Below are positions 24,597 to 37,174 of a stretch of 63,913 bases of DNA, one piece after another. Both the position numbers and the translations under genes were made by a program. Source of the stretch: Purshia tridentata (lineage: Eukaryota; Streptophyta; Magnoliopsida; Rosales; Rosaceae); assembly GCA_003254885.1 (NCBI GenBank), contig QANT01002841.1, positions 1 to 63,913 on the forward strand, written 5' to 3'. The stretch's first letter is position 1, and every line of letters begins with the position of its first letter. Below the pieces are notes generated by a model. It saw only the letters and a program-made list of their open reading frames with translations, did no database searches and was not told the origin of the DNA.

Positions 24597-27258
24597 AATG
24601 ATGGATATAATGGTTTTTAATTCAAAAGAAAGTAAGCTAGCTAGCTTGAAAATCCCAAGATAAGAAAGCAAGCAAGCATTAGAATTAATTAAGTAGCTTT
24701 GCTATGCTTTGCTCTAGGAATCTCGCACTCGATCAATTCAAAGAAAGAAAACCCAGTTCGAAACAGTTCAGGTGACAACCAAACATACCTTGTTGCTTTT
24801 AGCCACTTTTCTCAGTTTCCTCTTTACTCTTTCAAGTTTACATATCCCCTATTAATTAAAGCAGTCTTGAAAAGAAAGAAAGAGAGAGCGTGGTTGATCA
24901 TGAGTTATTCATCTCCACACCCCATACCTCTCTCTCTCTCTGACTTTATTTGTTTATTTTTCTTTACAGCTCTCTCTCTCTCTTTCTCTCTCATCTCATA
25001 TGTACTGTAATGCTTTTTAATTTGCACTCTCGATCTAACTGCAATTACAGGCAGATGATTATACTTCCTCTACGCCATGATTAAAACCCCTGCCTTCGAT
25101 CCCAAGGCTGTCAACCAAGCTCTCAGAAGAGAAATGATAGCAACCACGCTCTCTATTTTCTCTCTCTTTCTCTCAACCCCACATGTCCAAGCATGTTATA
25201 TATAGATAAATATCCCATTTGGCATATATGGTAGGTAAAGTATCTAGCTAAGTAGGTGAATATTTAGCAAAAAAGGAGTTATAATTCTCTGCATTACTGT
25301 CCAAGTTGGAGAGTGCTCAAATTTGTGGTGACTTTAACTCTTTGATTAAGATTTAAGAGCATTAATTTAATTACTCTTTACAATTGATATGACAAGTTTG
25401 AATTTCGCTGCCTTAATTAGCTAATATCCTTTAGTGAAAAGAAGAGTGCTCAAATTTTGTCATATTAATTTATATCATCAAAAAAATAGATTAATTTAGA
25501 GATTTCTCTCCACAACATTGAAAATATTCTAAATTTGAATTCCTCCTTTCTATCTTACATAGAGAAATATATATATATATATATAGGTTTTAAACCATGT
25601 ATGAGTTCCATAAGATCGAGTAAACCTAGCTGATAATTAAACATAAATAAGAATCATCAAATTCTTAATTAACTTAAATATTTTGATCTAATAATCATTT
25701 TTATTAATCAAGCAAGTAAATTGTATAAATATATATATTTTAAGAGGTATTGAGATTTCAATATAATTAGGGCATGAACGATTAATGACATTGGAAATAT
25801 GTTGCTTAAAATTAATTGAATTTGGTTGGTGATGAACATGATCAGTTCCATTAATTAAAGTGCATGAACATATATATTAACATGTCTTGGGCCTGCTAAT
25901 GTTAAGATTGATCAGGACAATAAGATGGAGGATGATGATTGCAAACACAGAGACATATTTAGCATTGACTGAACCCTTGTCATGCATGTCGATCGATCAC
26001 ATTCCCTTATCATCATATTCATACATAGAATATATATTAGATTGAACAGCGCGTGCATGAACTCTATGCAGATTTCTATCAAATTCATAGTACTAATCGC
26101 GCTGCTGGCTAGTCAATTGCTTTATATGCACTTTTGAAGTAGCCTAGCTAGCTAGCTAGGATTGATATATTTATCTCTTATCTTGACAATATTGTTAATT
26201 AATTTGTATATATACAACATGAATTAATAGTACTGTGCAGTTAATTGTGTTTATACCCGGACACTGGCCTGACAAGCATCAAATTAAGATGAGATTTAAT
26301 TAAGGTTTCACAGTACGATCAATTTATTAGCAGTTATGAACTTATGATTAATGAGATATATATAGGCATGAGGCTGGTCCTAGCTATTAGCTAATAGCCT
26401 AATAGAGATGTTTTCATCTATATATATGTAGGCCAAGGTTCAACGAGAGTACAGTGGCTTCTTACATTTGGTCAATATATATATGGCTAGTTGGTCTAGT
26501 CTACTTTATAGGTAGCTTTTCCTTCCTGATTCCTCTTAATTTTATAAAGCAACTTTTTGATGCATGGATGAATTGGAAGCTGATTAGGTTAGAACGAAAA
26601 CAATTGATCGATCGATCAAGATCACATCATGTCATTTCCAAACTAAAACACTCGTGCATAGATATATCTACAGATAGATAGAATTAATACTCGTGAATTT
26701 TAGAGAGAGTATCTAGCTAATTCCTTTATTAATGAATTCCAAACTCCTAAACGTCAATTCTAAATAATTATATTAGAAAGACAGATCATGTAATACACAC
26801 CTTCTTCACATATATATGGTCAACCTCCTAATTAACTTGCAGAAGTATGAACAAGTCGATCTTCATAAGATTAATTCAAAGGGGGATATATAGTTTATTA
26901 CTTTCTTTTTAATGTTACTGGCTAGCTGATATATCTTGTTTCAAAATCGGCATTATGATCGATGATGCTTAAAAGATGAAAAGAATTCTAATCTTATTAA
27001 TCATCAATCATTATCGATCCCCTAGTGGCAAACAAAACTCTAACCCAAAAAACATCCTGCCTTGGACAAAATAAATAGAACATTTATAAGGCTATAAGTC
27101 TATAACGACTACACTTGTCTGCTGCCTTTAATTTAAAAATATTAATAATAATCGTGTCTGTAATGTGCATTAAATTTGAGATATATATGAAGCTAGCTAT
27201 TTGCAATGGGAAGAAAAATATATAGGAGGGTAGTCGAGCTTGGGTAATTAGATTAGAT

Positions 27259-27261
<3 letters not shown>

Positions 27262-27293
<32 letters not shown>
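27262..27293 (+). repeat. (GA)n microsatellite
   Basis: About 16 GA units in intergenic DNA. Confidence 0.95.
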
Positions 27294-27295
<2 letters not shown>

Positions 27296-30202
27296 TAACA
27301 TAAACTTAGTTAAAAATAAATTGAAGTATGAATAAGTTGTGATTTTCCATGGTCTATGACAGAGAGAGAAGGCCGGCCTGTAATAATTTGATCAGCCCCA
27401 CAAAAGTTCACATCAGACGAAAAAGGGGAATGTGAGATCAGAGTATGGGCAAGCTTCACTTTTCTTTTCTTTTCTTTTATCTCTTTCACCTTTCAGTCTT
27501 CCAGCAACTGCAAGCTAGCATGCCCACCCATCTTTCAATCTATAATATTAAGTTTATATAATATAACTTATTTCTTCAAAAATTAAAAAAATTTATTTTC
27601 TTCTTTAAAGCTTTTCTTCTTTATCGAGAGCTAGCTTGCTTTTCCTTTCTTTCTTTCTTTCTTTTACTTGGTAGCTTGTCACCTTTTCCATACTTCCTAG
27701 TCTCACTATCTTCCAAGATGCATTTCACTAAAGCTGCTTCAACATCTGGTTTACAATAGAAATTTCAATTATTATTTTCACTTTCATGATTCTTCAAAGA
27801 TTCGATCGTCTTAACAATTAAAAAACATCTGCACATGATTCAAGTGCCTTGTACATGCATTTGTGTAATTAAAATCAACCCCCATTTCATTTATATCTTT
27901 ATATCTAGCTATAGCTAGCGCATTAGGGTTTATTGCACCCTACTTATATACATGTGAGTTTAGGTTAATTTTAAGTCCATCGTTAAAATCAAACTAACTA
28001 TAGATATATACATAATGCATGCCAAGAGCAATATATTCCCATACATGTTCATCATGTTTATTAGGAATTTCAATAATTTTGGTAATCATGTTCTCATCAA
28101 AGTTAGAATCATTCTCCAATATGACGAAGATACATAAATTAAGATCCACGAGGGAAAAGAAAGCCCCCATCACCACATCTCCATCTAGTAAAACAAATTA
28201 ACCAAACTAATGGAGCTCCGATTGAAAACTCTATATTTTCTACCTTGTCCAATGCATGTGCATAGGATTAATGAAGTAATTATAATCTCGTCTAAAACAG
28301 CTATAAAATAATAAATAAATTAAAAAAAAAAATGACGGCAAGCTCATTCAAGTCGTCTGAATTGATCATGTATCTTGAAGAATTTTAGCTCTACTAATAA
28401 GACATTTTATTTTTATATTTATGATAAGAATTCGATTCTATTAAGTATTAACCTTCATTGAACAACATAAAATATGTATCATACACATCATTCTAATTAA
28501 CTATTTCCAAGAAACTGAAATCTCTGATTTCGTTCTGAAAATTTGCAGTTCTGACCATTCAGCATTATTTAATCCTAATTTACTCACAACCAAAATGTCC
28601 CATAACCCACTAAAAGCAAGTTGCTATTATTAATGGCTTTAGGGTCCATCACCATCATTAAATTAAACAGAAACAGCAGCTCTTTTCCGAGTCCTTGCCA
28701 GTCAACGCCAAGGTCATACACTCGCTTACAATATAATATAATTATAATCCTACTTTATTCTACACTTTTACGAATATAAAAATTAATGAATAATGTCTGA
28801 TGTATATTTGGTACGTACATATTAAACGCTGTGCTTTGAAGTGTTAAATTAGTTCCATTAATTGTCTTGTTTAGTGCTCATGGAGCGAATTAGAACCTTC
28901 TTAGTTCACATCCTAATCACTAATTAACCAAAGCCGTCAGCTTTTTACATTTCAACATTAGATGCATATTATACAGAGAATTAATGAAATTATTAATTTC
29001 CAAACCCAAAAAGCTTCTGCAATATCTTAATTTTCTTAGTGCCTCACTAGCTATTGGAGAGATTCTAAGGCCATATCGATCATATGAAGGTCTAGCTGAT
29101 CGTATAACTTAATTAGAATAATATTATGCTAATTAAACAACTTTAATTGCTAGCTAGACGTGGTGCTAAATATCAAATTTTATATATGGATATATTTCTA
29201 GCTACCCTAAAAAGGGAGCACTATATTTCTTTTTCTTCCATAAAGAAGAAGACTATTTGACATATACAATTATATAACTCTCATGTTTAATTAGACACAT
29301 TATCTACGGACTAAGAAGTTGGGAATTAATTAAGATACTTCATTAATTATGCCTTCTTTAATTCCCTCCAATTGTTTAATAGGGATCATTATTTGGTGAT
29401 GCTTTCCACTAGTTGATTATAAAATGAACTTTTAAGTCAAATACATGGCAAAACCCTTAAAAGGAGGTCTAAAGTTGCAGAATTTAAAGGTGTCTTAAGA
29501 AAAGGACAAATAACAGGAACAGAAGAATATATGCTTGTCAAGCTTAGGGGCAGGAAATCTAACACTAAGGGACCATACTTTTTTCATTGCTTTCTATGCC
29601 CACTCAAACCATAAATAAATAAATAATTCCTTATTATTTTATGCGATTCCTTCATCTTCCTGGCTATATTAATCAATCATCAACAAGGGTTTTTGGGTTT
29701 TTTCTTTCTTCAAGAAAAATAAAAAACATAAAGCTGTGGCGCAAATCTCACTTTGCATTGTAGCACTATATTTGAATCCACTAAACCAGGTCCAATGTGG
29801 TTTAACTTCATTTGGTATCGTGGCGACATGTCTTTACATTGCTACATTCAATTGCCTTCTAAGAACCTACCAGATTGATTGATTTGATACAGTCATGCTT
29901 GAGCATACTTTTTCAAAGGCTTCAATAAGATTCAAGGTAAATATGGCGCACGTGGAGGCATGTATTTCAACAAATTGTGTAAATTAATGAAACAGGTAAA
30001 CATTCGTATATTTAATATAGGGAAAATATACATTAAATTTGAGTTATTTATTGTAAAATTTCAAATAAAATAAAATATGTGCTTGATAATAAACCATATT
30101 TCAATGCTTATACATGCCCACTTTTCTAGACTTCTCAGAATATATGCCCAACATTAACTCTTTTTTTCTTTTTCTTTTTTCTTTTTTGGGTCTGATAGAA
30201 TA

Positions 30203-30320
30203 ATACCTTTACTGTTTGGGAGGCCCGAAAACCTTACATCTTCGAAAGTTGTAACCCAATGATACCTTTAATGTTCGGGAGGCCCAATAACCATACATCT
30301 TCGAAAGTTGAAACCCAAGT
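30203..30320. repeat. Diverged tandem duplication, period 59 bp
   Basis: Two adjacent copies begin ATACCTTTA at 30203 and 30262, and both contain GGGAGGCCC and CATCTTCGAAAGTTG. They differ at several bases, so the duplication is not recent. Confidence 0.8.
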
Positions 30321-31158
30321 TCCAGTCGATCAAAAAAAAAAAAAAAAACAAAAACAAAAACCAAGTTCCAGCCAATCCATCTTGAGCTCGTCTCTCACAG
30401 TGCCTGTCCTAATTCCTTTTCTCACTTATTAATAACTTTTTTTTTTCATTAATAACTTATAATTCATACGTCAAGAGGCAGTCCCAAAAAAAAAAAAAAA
30501 ACCCTACAGGGACTGTCATTCTTTCTTCTACCGCTTTCTATTTATATTCTCATGAGTCAGTCATGACAGAACCGAGAAGAGATGGTTCGATAGGTTGATC
30601 TCTTTTTCCTTTGATTAATTACTCATCAAAACAATGTCGGGTGAAAACTAATTTTTTCAAGCAAGAATAACATTGGATTGCTTAAAATGATTTGAAACAG
30701 ATTTTTTTTTTTTGTAGGAGAGTTTAAAACGGTTGAAATTTTTTATTACACGAGAGAATATGACCAGAAGAGAAAAGAAGAGCAAGAGGAACTCTATCCT
30801 TCTTAGTAAGCAGAAAATACATGGAGATTCAAGTCACATGATAAAAGGGTAAAAACTAAATGCAGTTGCTTCAATCAAATGGTACTTGCGCAACTGTTAA
30901 CAAGCAATTAACGATATTACCATCATAAAATGAACTTATAATTCAGACATCAGATGATCATAAATATGAATTAGTGGAATATAAATGAATTACTACAGGA
31001 TAGTAGTAATATGATCATAAAAATGAATTCCTAGATTATAAATTCTGTTTGAATACTTACAAATTAGTGAATCACATTCCCAACCGAAGTACCCTCTGAA
31101 ACAATATACAAAGGAAAATGACTGCAAATGCATGAAACTCCCATTCAACATCAAAATC

Positions 31159-34034
31159 TCAAGCTGCCTTCCTCTGTTTCTTCTTTGTGGATGTATCATC
31201 TAACTCTACTCCATTTTCAAGCTCACTTTGAATCCAGGCTTCAGCGTCAATCTCATCATCCATGACGTCCACCAAATTTTTACTTGCAACTTTATCACCT
31301 CTCCTCCTCTTCAATGTCTCTCTAATTCGGTTAATATCAATCTTACTAGAGTTATTATGAACAGAAAAAATCTCGCATCTTGACTTCTGACAATCCAATT
31401 CCCCCCTTACTGGTTTGATCTCAGCACCAGCATCCTCAACAATACCACTTACACTGCCACTATCACTTGTCTGATATGGTAAAGCTTCCTTCATAGTGAC
31501 AGAGTTGTTCCCTTCTACCAAGTTTTGGCTATTAGACATAACAGTACTGCAGTTATTATGTTCATGAACAATCTTGCACCTTGAGTTCTGATCATCCAAT
31601 TCCCCTCTTATTGGTTTGATCTGAGCAACAGCATATTCAACAATACCACTTGCACTGCCACTATCACTTGACTGACAATGTAAAGCTTCCTTCATAATGA
31701 CAGAGTTGCCCCCTTCTACAAGATTTTGGCTATTAGACATAACAGATTCTCCTAATCCTTTGTCCTCCCCCAAGCCACCCTGCCTAGAATTGGGATCAAC
31801 CGTTAATTCACTTGTAACACATGATTGCGAGCTACTAACACTTGGCTTTCTAGATAAATTTTCAGATTGAATCACCCTCCCATTTTTGGGTGGTGGAGCT
31901 TGTTTTCTGTCTGGCTTCAACATACTACGCATCCCCTGAATGACCTCTGAAAGAAATTACTTAAAAGTTATAGACCTTTTACAATTAAAGCATACAATCC
32001 AAGCACCTATTTATAAGAAAAAGGAAGACACTGAAGAGGGAAATCTGTTAAGAATAAACTTATGGATCCAAATTTGACACTATATCTGACCAATAAGTAT
32101 ACTAGCTGAGGAAACCGACAATAGAACTCAAAAGTCCAAATATGAACCATAGGGAAAGTATGAAACCTGCAATAAAATTCATAAAATCCTAATAGGAACA
32201 TACTCAAAGTACACTAGATCAGGAAATCTACATTTAAGAAAACATTAACCATGTTCCTTATATGGCCAGGCCTTGGTTTGTGAAGGACAAATCAGAAAAT
32301 GACTTCATTGAAAAATTATCATGGATCATGAAACAGAAAGAAAGAGACAAATAAAGGACTTGATACCAACCATCTAACTGTTTCGGCGAAACGTCAAACT
32401 CTAGCCACCAAACGTGTCCCTTCTCTGTAGGTAGTTTCACCTTTTGAATTCCAGCAGCAAGAGACATTGAACCAGCTGCAATGTAATGGGGCTTGTACTG
32501 CAAGCACAATGATGTGTGAAGCCTGCACATTCATTCATAAGACAGATTAATCATGCAAATGACAAACATAAAATCCAACTTTACTGTCCAATAGGATTAT
32601 ACAAAGCTTTGAAAAGTAAGAAAACAATCCTCACCAATCATTTACAAAATTCCATGCCACCTTAGCAAGGTCAGGGAAAATATTTAATCTTTTAAGAGCT
32701 GTAACAAGTATCTTGTACGGAAGCTGAATCTCAAAATCAAAACCAATTGCTGACAAAAGAAATCTCTCACCAACTATAACCGATTCCTTTTGCTTATTGA
32801 AAACATCCTACATGCAGAAGGTGGAAAATAAGGAACCATGATTAGAAGGAAACATATAATGCATTAAATGGGTGTGTTTACATACTCTTTGTCTGATACT
32901 TTGTAAAGCAGAAGAATCCAATTTGTGCACCATCTCATATGCCACAACAACAACATCATTTAGAAAGCGTGGTGTTTCTTCTACTTTGCAAGCAAGAAAG
33001 ATGCTTGCAGTTGCAATTCTCTGTAAAATTCTTACAAGTTATAACCAAATTCTTAAATAAAAAGGCATATCCTGCTAAATCTAAACAAACGAAAGCTATA
33101 CAGGGCATCACTATGTTTTTAAAGCGCTCAAATTAGGTATGCCAATAAATGTTCCATTTAACAATATTCACACACAAAATCTATACCTGCCAATCATTCT
33201 TAGCATGAGATTGACGCATATAAAACCGGTGGCACAGCATCATTGCACATGCTATTGTCAGCTGAGGCCTGAAGATATATAATATCAATCACCTTTACCA
33301 TTGGTTATTACATGCCGTGGAATTGTGATGAGGAATTAGTAAGAAGTTGCACGATATAAATGGAAAAGGGAAACAATAGAAAGGACATCTTTTCCCCCAA
33401 ATGAAAATTAAAATAACAAAGATAATAGGATCATTGTAAATAACACCCCAATGCAACTAAAATTATACTTTTATGAGATTCTGAAAAACCCATTACGGAC
33501 ACTATTTAAAGTAACTCGTATAAATGGTCTTGCCAAAACCTCACGGAAAGCAAGTACACATCTTTAACAAAGAAATATCACATGCCAGTAAAACACAGAG
33601 AAAATGCATTTGGATGTTCAAGCTAGTAACTAACTTAGAAGTTCAAGCTAAGAGAAAATGCCGGGAAAACTGAAAAGAGATGCAGAGAAAAGATGACCGA
33701 TCTATCAGAGTAACAAGCTAACCATGCCCTATAGTCAGAGAAACCTCAATTTTCAGCACTACTAGACCACAGATGCTATGAACATACGAATAACCCAGAC
33801 TTACACTTTAAGCTTCATCCCGACCTCTTGAAGAAATGAGCAATATGCTTTCCGCAATTGTGACTCCTTCTTCAGGCTAATGCCATCCTTCCGTGATGGA
33901 GAATAATCTTCTATTTCCTTTCTCGTAAAATACCACTTGCGCATAGAGCACTGAGGTTCTTCTGGCAGGCTCATGCTAGTTGAAGGCTTTGCAATCCCCT
34001 GCTCCGGAAGGTTCTCAGGCACCCGTCTAGCCAT
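31159..34034 (-). CDS. CYCT1: Cyclin-T (CYCT1-type, P-TEFb cyclin)
   Basis: Exons 34034-33805, 33268-33187, 33020-32886, 32807-32635, 32522-32371 and 31946-31159 give 519 residues. The N-terminal cyclin fold reads [75 protein letters not shown] and [20 protein letters not shown], then the second repeat [26 protein letters not shown]. Such cyclins partner CDK9-like kinases (CDKC in plants) to phosphorylate the RNA polymerase II C-terminal domain. The last exon holds a long low-complexity tail with a 67-residue tandem duplication (31342-31743) and a basic end ([11 protein letters not shown]). Start ATG 34034 is preceded by a possible acceptor (GAAAAG), so a 5' UTR intron is likely. All coding introns are GT-AG. 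Confidence 0.93.
31342..31743 (-). repeat. CYCT1: In-frame 201-bp tandem duplication in the cyclin-T tail
   Basis: Copies 31743-31543 and 31542-31342 abut exactly. Each encodes 67 residues starting [11 protein letters not shown] and containing SDSGS-SGIVE and IKP-RGELD; about 49 of 67 residues are identical. Confidence 0.95.
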
Positions 34035-37000
34035 TGTCACCTTTTCACCATAATGTCATTGTACACAAGATGTAATTAGACATGGAATGTGATGGATGAA
34101 CTAGCAGTCATTATTAGCAGCTCTTTAACCAACAAACTGCATAAAGGCAATAAAGGCACATTGAAATTGACATAAGCATTCATCACCTTAAAAAAAAAAA
34201 ACCTTTTCAGACTTAAGAGAATGTATAAGTGATCATAGTATTGCCTAATAGAAAAAATTAAACGTACTCCATAACCTACACAAGCACAAAATTGGAAGGT
34301 AAACCAACATAGAATTTCAATTTATTGGCCAACAGAAAATCCTTCATCCCTATATAGTAATGGTAAAAAAGGAGCTTAAAACCTAAAAAAGATGATTCGA
34401 ATTTAGCAACCGATGAAAGCTTGAAAACTCTAAAATCGAAAAATAGCAATAATTTCGTACCACGCTGTAACGAAATTGATAGATTTTCCACGCTTTCTCT
34501 GAAAGCAAACAATGGGAAGAAAGTGAAAATATTGAGAAGGAAGCGGAGGCAGCCGAAGGCCTTAGCTCGCTGTAAGGTCGGCGTGTTCCGAATAACGGGA
34601 ATCGGAAACCCTAGCCGCTAGATACCGGTTACCGTTGTTGAGATAAGAAAACAAATTTATACGTTTTTTATTTTGTTAACGAATTCGGTCTACGTTGACT
34701 TCCTTTCTTCGCCAGCACGCATCACGCGTGCCTCAAGGCGCTAAACTGACACGTGGTCTCAACATCCTGGGACTTTTGGGTCTTCTTGTACCACTTAACA
34801 CTCGACTGTTCAATCTGCTGTCTCCTGTGCACCGGTGCTTTGGTTACGACATGTCGTTTGGGCTGAAGGCCCATGGTGAAGGAACTAGCAGCCACCTCAG
34901 TATATATATATATTGGAAGAAATTTATGTGTAATAAAATTTTCTTAATTAGAGTTGGATTAGGTGTTCAGCAGTGCACTTGTAGTTGCTGCTGAATTAAT
35001 TTTTTGATTTATTATATTTTGTTTTGTTTTGCTTTGCTTTCTTCATATACTGAGCAACATGCCAACATCCCAAGTAAACCCAGTGTGGTGGCGAATTGCC
35101 TTCACAGAACTGTGGTTTGGGCTCGAGGCCCAAAAATAAGTAGGCTAGAGCTTAACAGACAATTTTTAACTCAATTTTCTCAGTCAAAATTGGGCCCATT
35201 GGATCAGATTTATGTTTAGACTTAAGCTTAAGGAAGACAAAAAATTTGCATTCAAAATATGCTCAAATTTGCCCTTGTCTTTAAAATACTTGGCTGGAAG
35301 GAAAATGATTGAGGAGAGAGAAGAGAGCATTGGAGGGGATCGCGGCTAGGTTTTGTAAATATCGCCTTAATTTATGGTAACTTTTTTAAAAACTATTTAT
35401 AATTTAGAGTTAGATAATCTAATTCAAAGATACAAATACATATAATAATAAATTTGAAATTTTGTAATACAAAATTGAAATTAAAAGTTAATTAAACATT
35501 AAAACCGAACACATAAAAACAAGTAGAGATCAAATCCGGATCAACATATAAATATTTTAACATCGACCATATTGTATAATTATTAATTAAGAAAGCAAAC
35601 CAACCACACAAACATGACATAAATTGACAATAGCAGAAAATATTTATATGTGCATGCTTTTAAAGTGTGGATTGTGGACCAACAAAATTGTCGCGTTTAG
35701 ATCCTAGATTTGTTTGAGATGGCACTTTATATAAATTTCTCATGTGGGTCTATAAAGTAATCTAGTAGTGCCCTAGTGGTCTATCTAGCTTATTATTAAT
35801 ATCTATATATAAAATATAAATATACCACGTACTACATGCTGCTATTTAGGAACAATGATGAAACACTGTCCACTACACCGACATCTTTATCGCCAAGCTT
35901 GCAATTGGCCATGTAAAATTTGAAGCTACCATTGCTTTAGTACGTAGTAAAATATAGGAAAGTAATTATTTTTTGTGTGGACATATATATCAAATATAAA
36001 TTAATCATGTAATTGCTCCAAAAGATATTTAACACGTACGTGGCCTTATTGATGGGGTAGATATACTAGATCTCTCTGAGCACTCAAATAAAGATTACGA
36101 TCACACCTACAGGCCACACCACCATCATTTACTTTATGAATATATATTATGTGTATTAATTTGAATGATCTGGGTTTTGGACTAGCTAGGTCATTAAATG
36201 AATCAGATTCTTAATTAATTATACTTTGCAATTTGCATGCATATTTGTTACAACTTAAGTGAATGCGATGCATATACTGTTATATATTTATTTAATTGTG
36301 GGTGCCAAGTGCCATTACAATTTGGTTGCTTTAGTTTGGAATAAAGGCTTTGTAAATGAGGAGGCAAATCAGGATTGCCTCAATACTTTAATAGCACTTG
36401 CTACTTCTCAATCTTATGCTACTCTTATATTAACTTATCTCTAAACCACGCATGACCATGTGGATCTATATGTCCATGTTTGTTAATTTTTATAGCTATA
36501 TATAGTATATCTTTCCATCATCCATAAGAGACATGATTAATTAATTTTGAATCAGCGTGAAGCCATTACTAATTTTGAATCAATAGCAGTATTATCTTAA
36601 TGTAGTTATTTAGTAACAATATAATGTTTAGTTAGGTCCAATAGAGCCAATAGATTTATCTTAATTTTATGAAGCGAAATAAGTTCATTTGCATTTAACT
36701 TTATATCGTGGTGTGCACCAACCGACAATCCTAATAACAATTATAGTATAAATCACATCCTGAAAATAATGCTAATTTGTGGTAGTTAAGCCAAAAAAGA
36801 AGAAATAAATAGATTGTCAATTACGGAATGATGAGACTATAATATGTCTTTACACGTTGTCGCACATGGAATTATAGCACCCATTACCTTTCCACTACCC
36901 CAATTTATATCTTATTCTTGACTTTAGTGCTCGATTCAGGAAACTTAATTAAGCAAATAGGCATGTGGAAAGAAAAAAGAAAAGGATGGCATTTTTATTA

Positions 37001-37174
37001 AAGATGTAGTGGGCCCAAAACCAAAACTCACTCAACCGCACTTCAATTTCTTTCTTTTTCTAAAAGCTTTTCTTACTCTTTTAATTTGCTGCATTATTAT
37101 GATATATTTATACATTGGCTGGGAATGAGAAAAAGAGAGAAAAGTCATTCAAATAATTAATACTCCATTATCTT
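34035..37174. other. Cyclin-T leader/promoter and intergenic DNA
   Basis: About 34035-34620 is probably the cyclin-T 5' UTR with an intron; a likely first-exon donor is near 34463. A G-box-like CACGTGG lies at about 34751. GGCCCA/TGGGCC motifs occur near 34870, 35128 and 35188. From ~35350 to 37174 the DNA is AT-rich with no recognisable gene. Confidence 0.45.

Larger units (their letters stand above)
24597..31158. other. 6.5-kb AT-rich region without a recognisable gene
   Basis: The left ~600 bases are the bHLH promoter/leader, with CT-rich tracts at about 24930-24990 and 25150-25175. Beyond this I see only AT-rich DNA with TA repeats (25567-25585), a GA tract at 27262-27293, pyrimidine-rich DNA at 27450-27670 and a small tandem duplication near 30203-30320. 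Open frames of 60-75 codons here resemble nothing known. Confidence 0.45.

Noticed and set aside
24597..24671. In-frame ATG 24671 as the bHLH start
   Set aside because: The added 25 hydrophobic residues are not family-like; the family begins near MESANLHH. Not excluded by sequence alone.
27994..28176. 60-codon - strand frame with a fairly protein-like composition
   Set aside because: No family resemblance, no splice context and no neighbouring exons; could be a gene relic but nothing supports it.
28415..28440. TTCGATTC-like word suggesting a tRNA T-loop
   Set aside because: No acceptor stem, D-arm or anticodon arm can be folded around it.
36259..36444. 61-codon + strand frame
   Set aside because: No family resemblance; isolated in AT-rich intergenic DNA.
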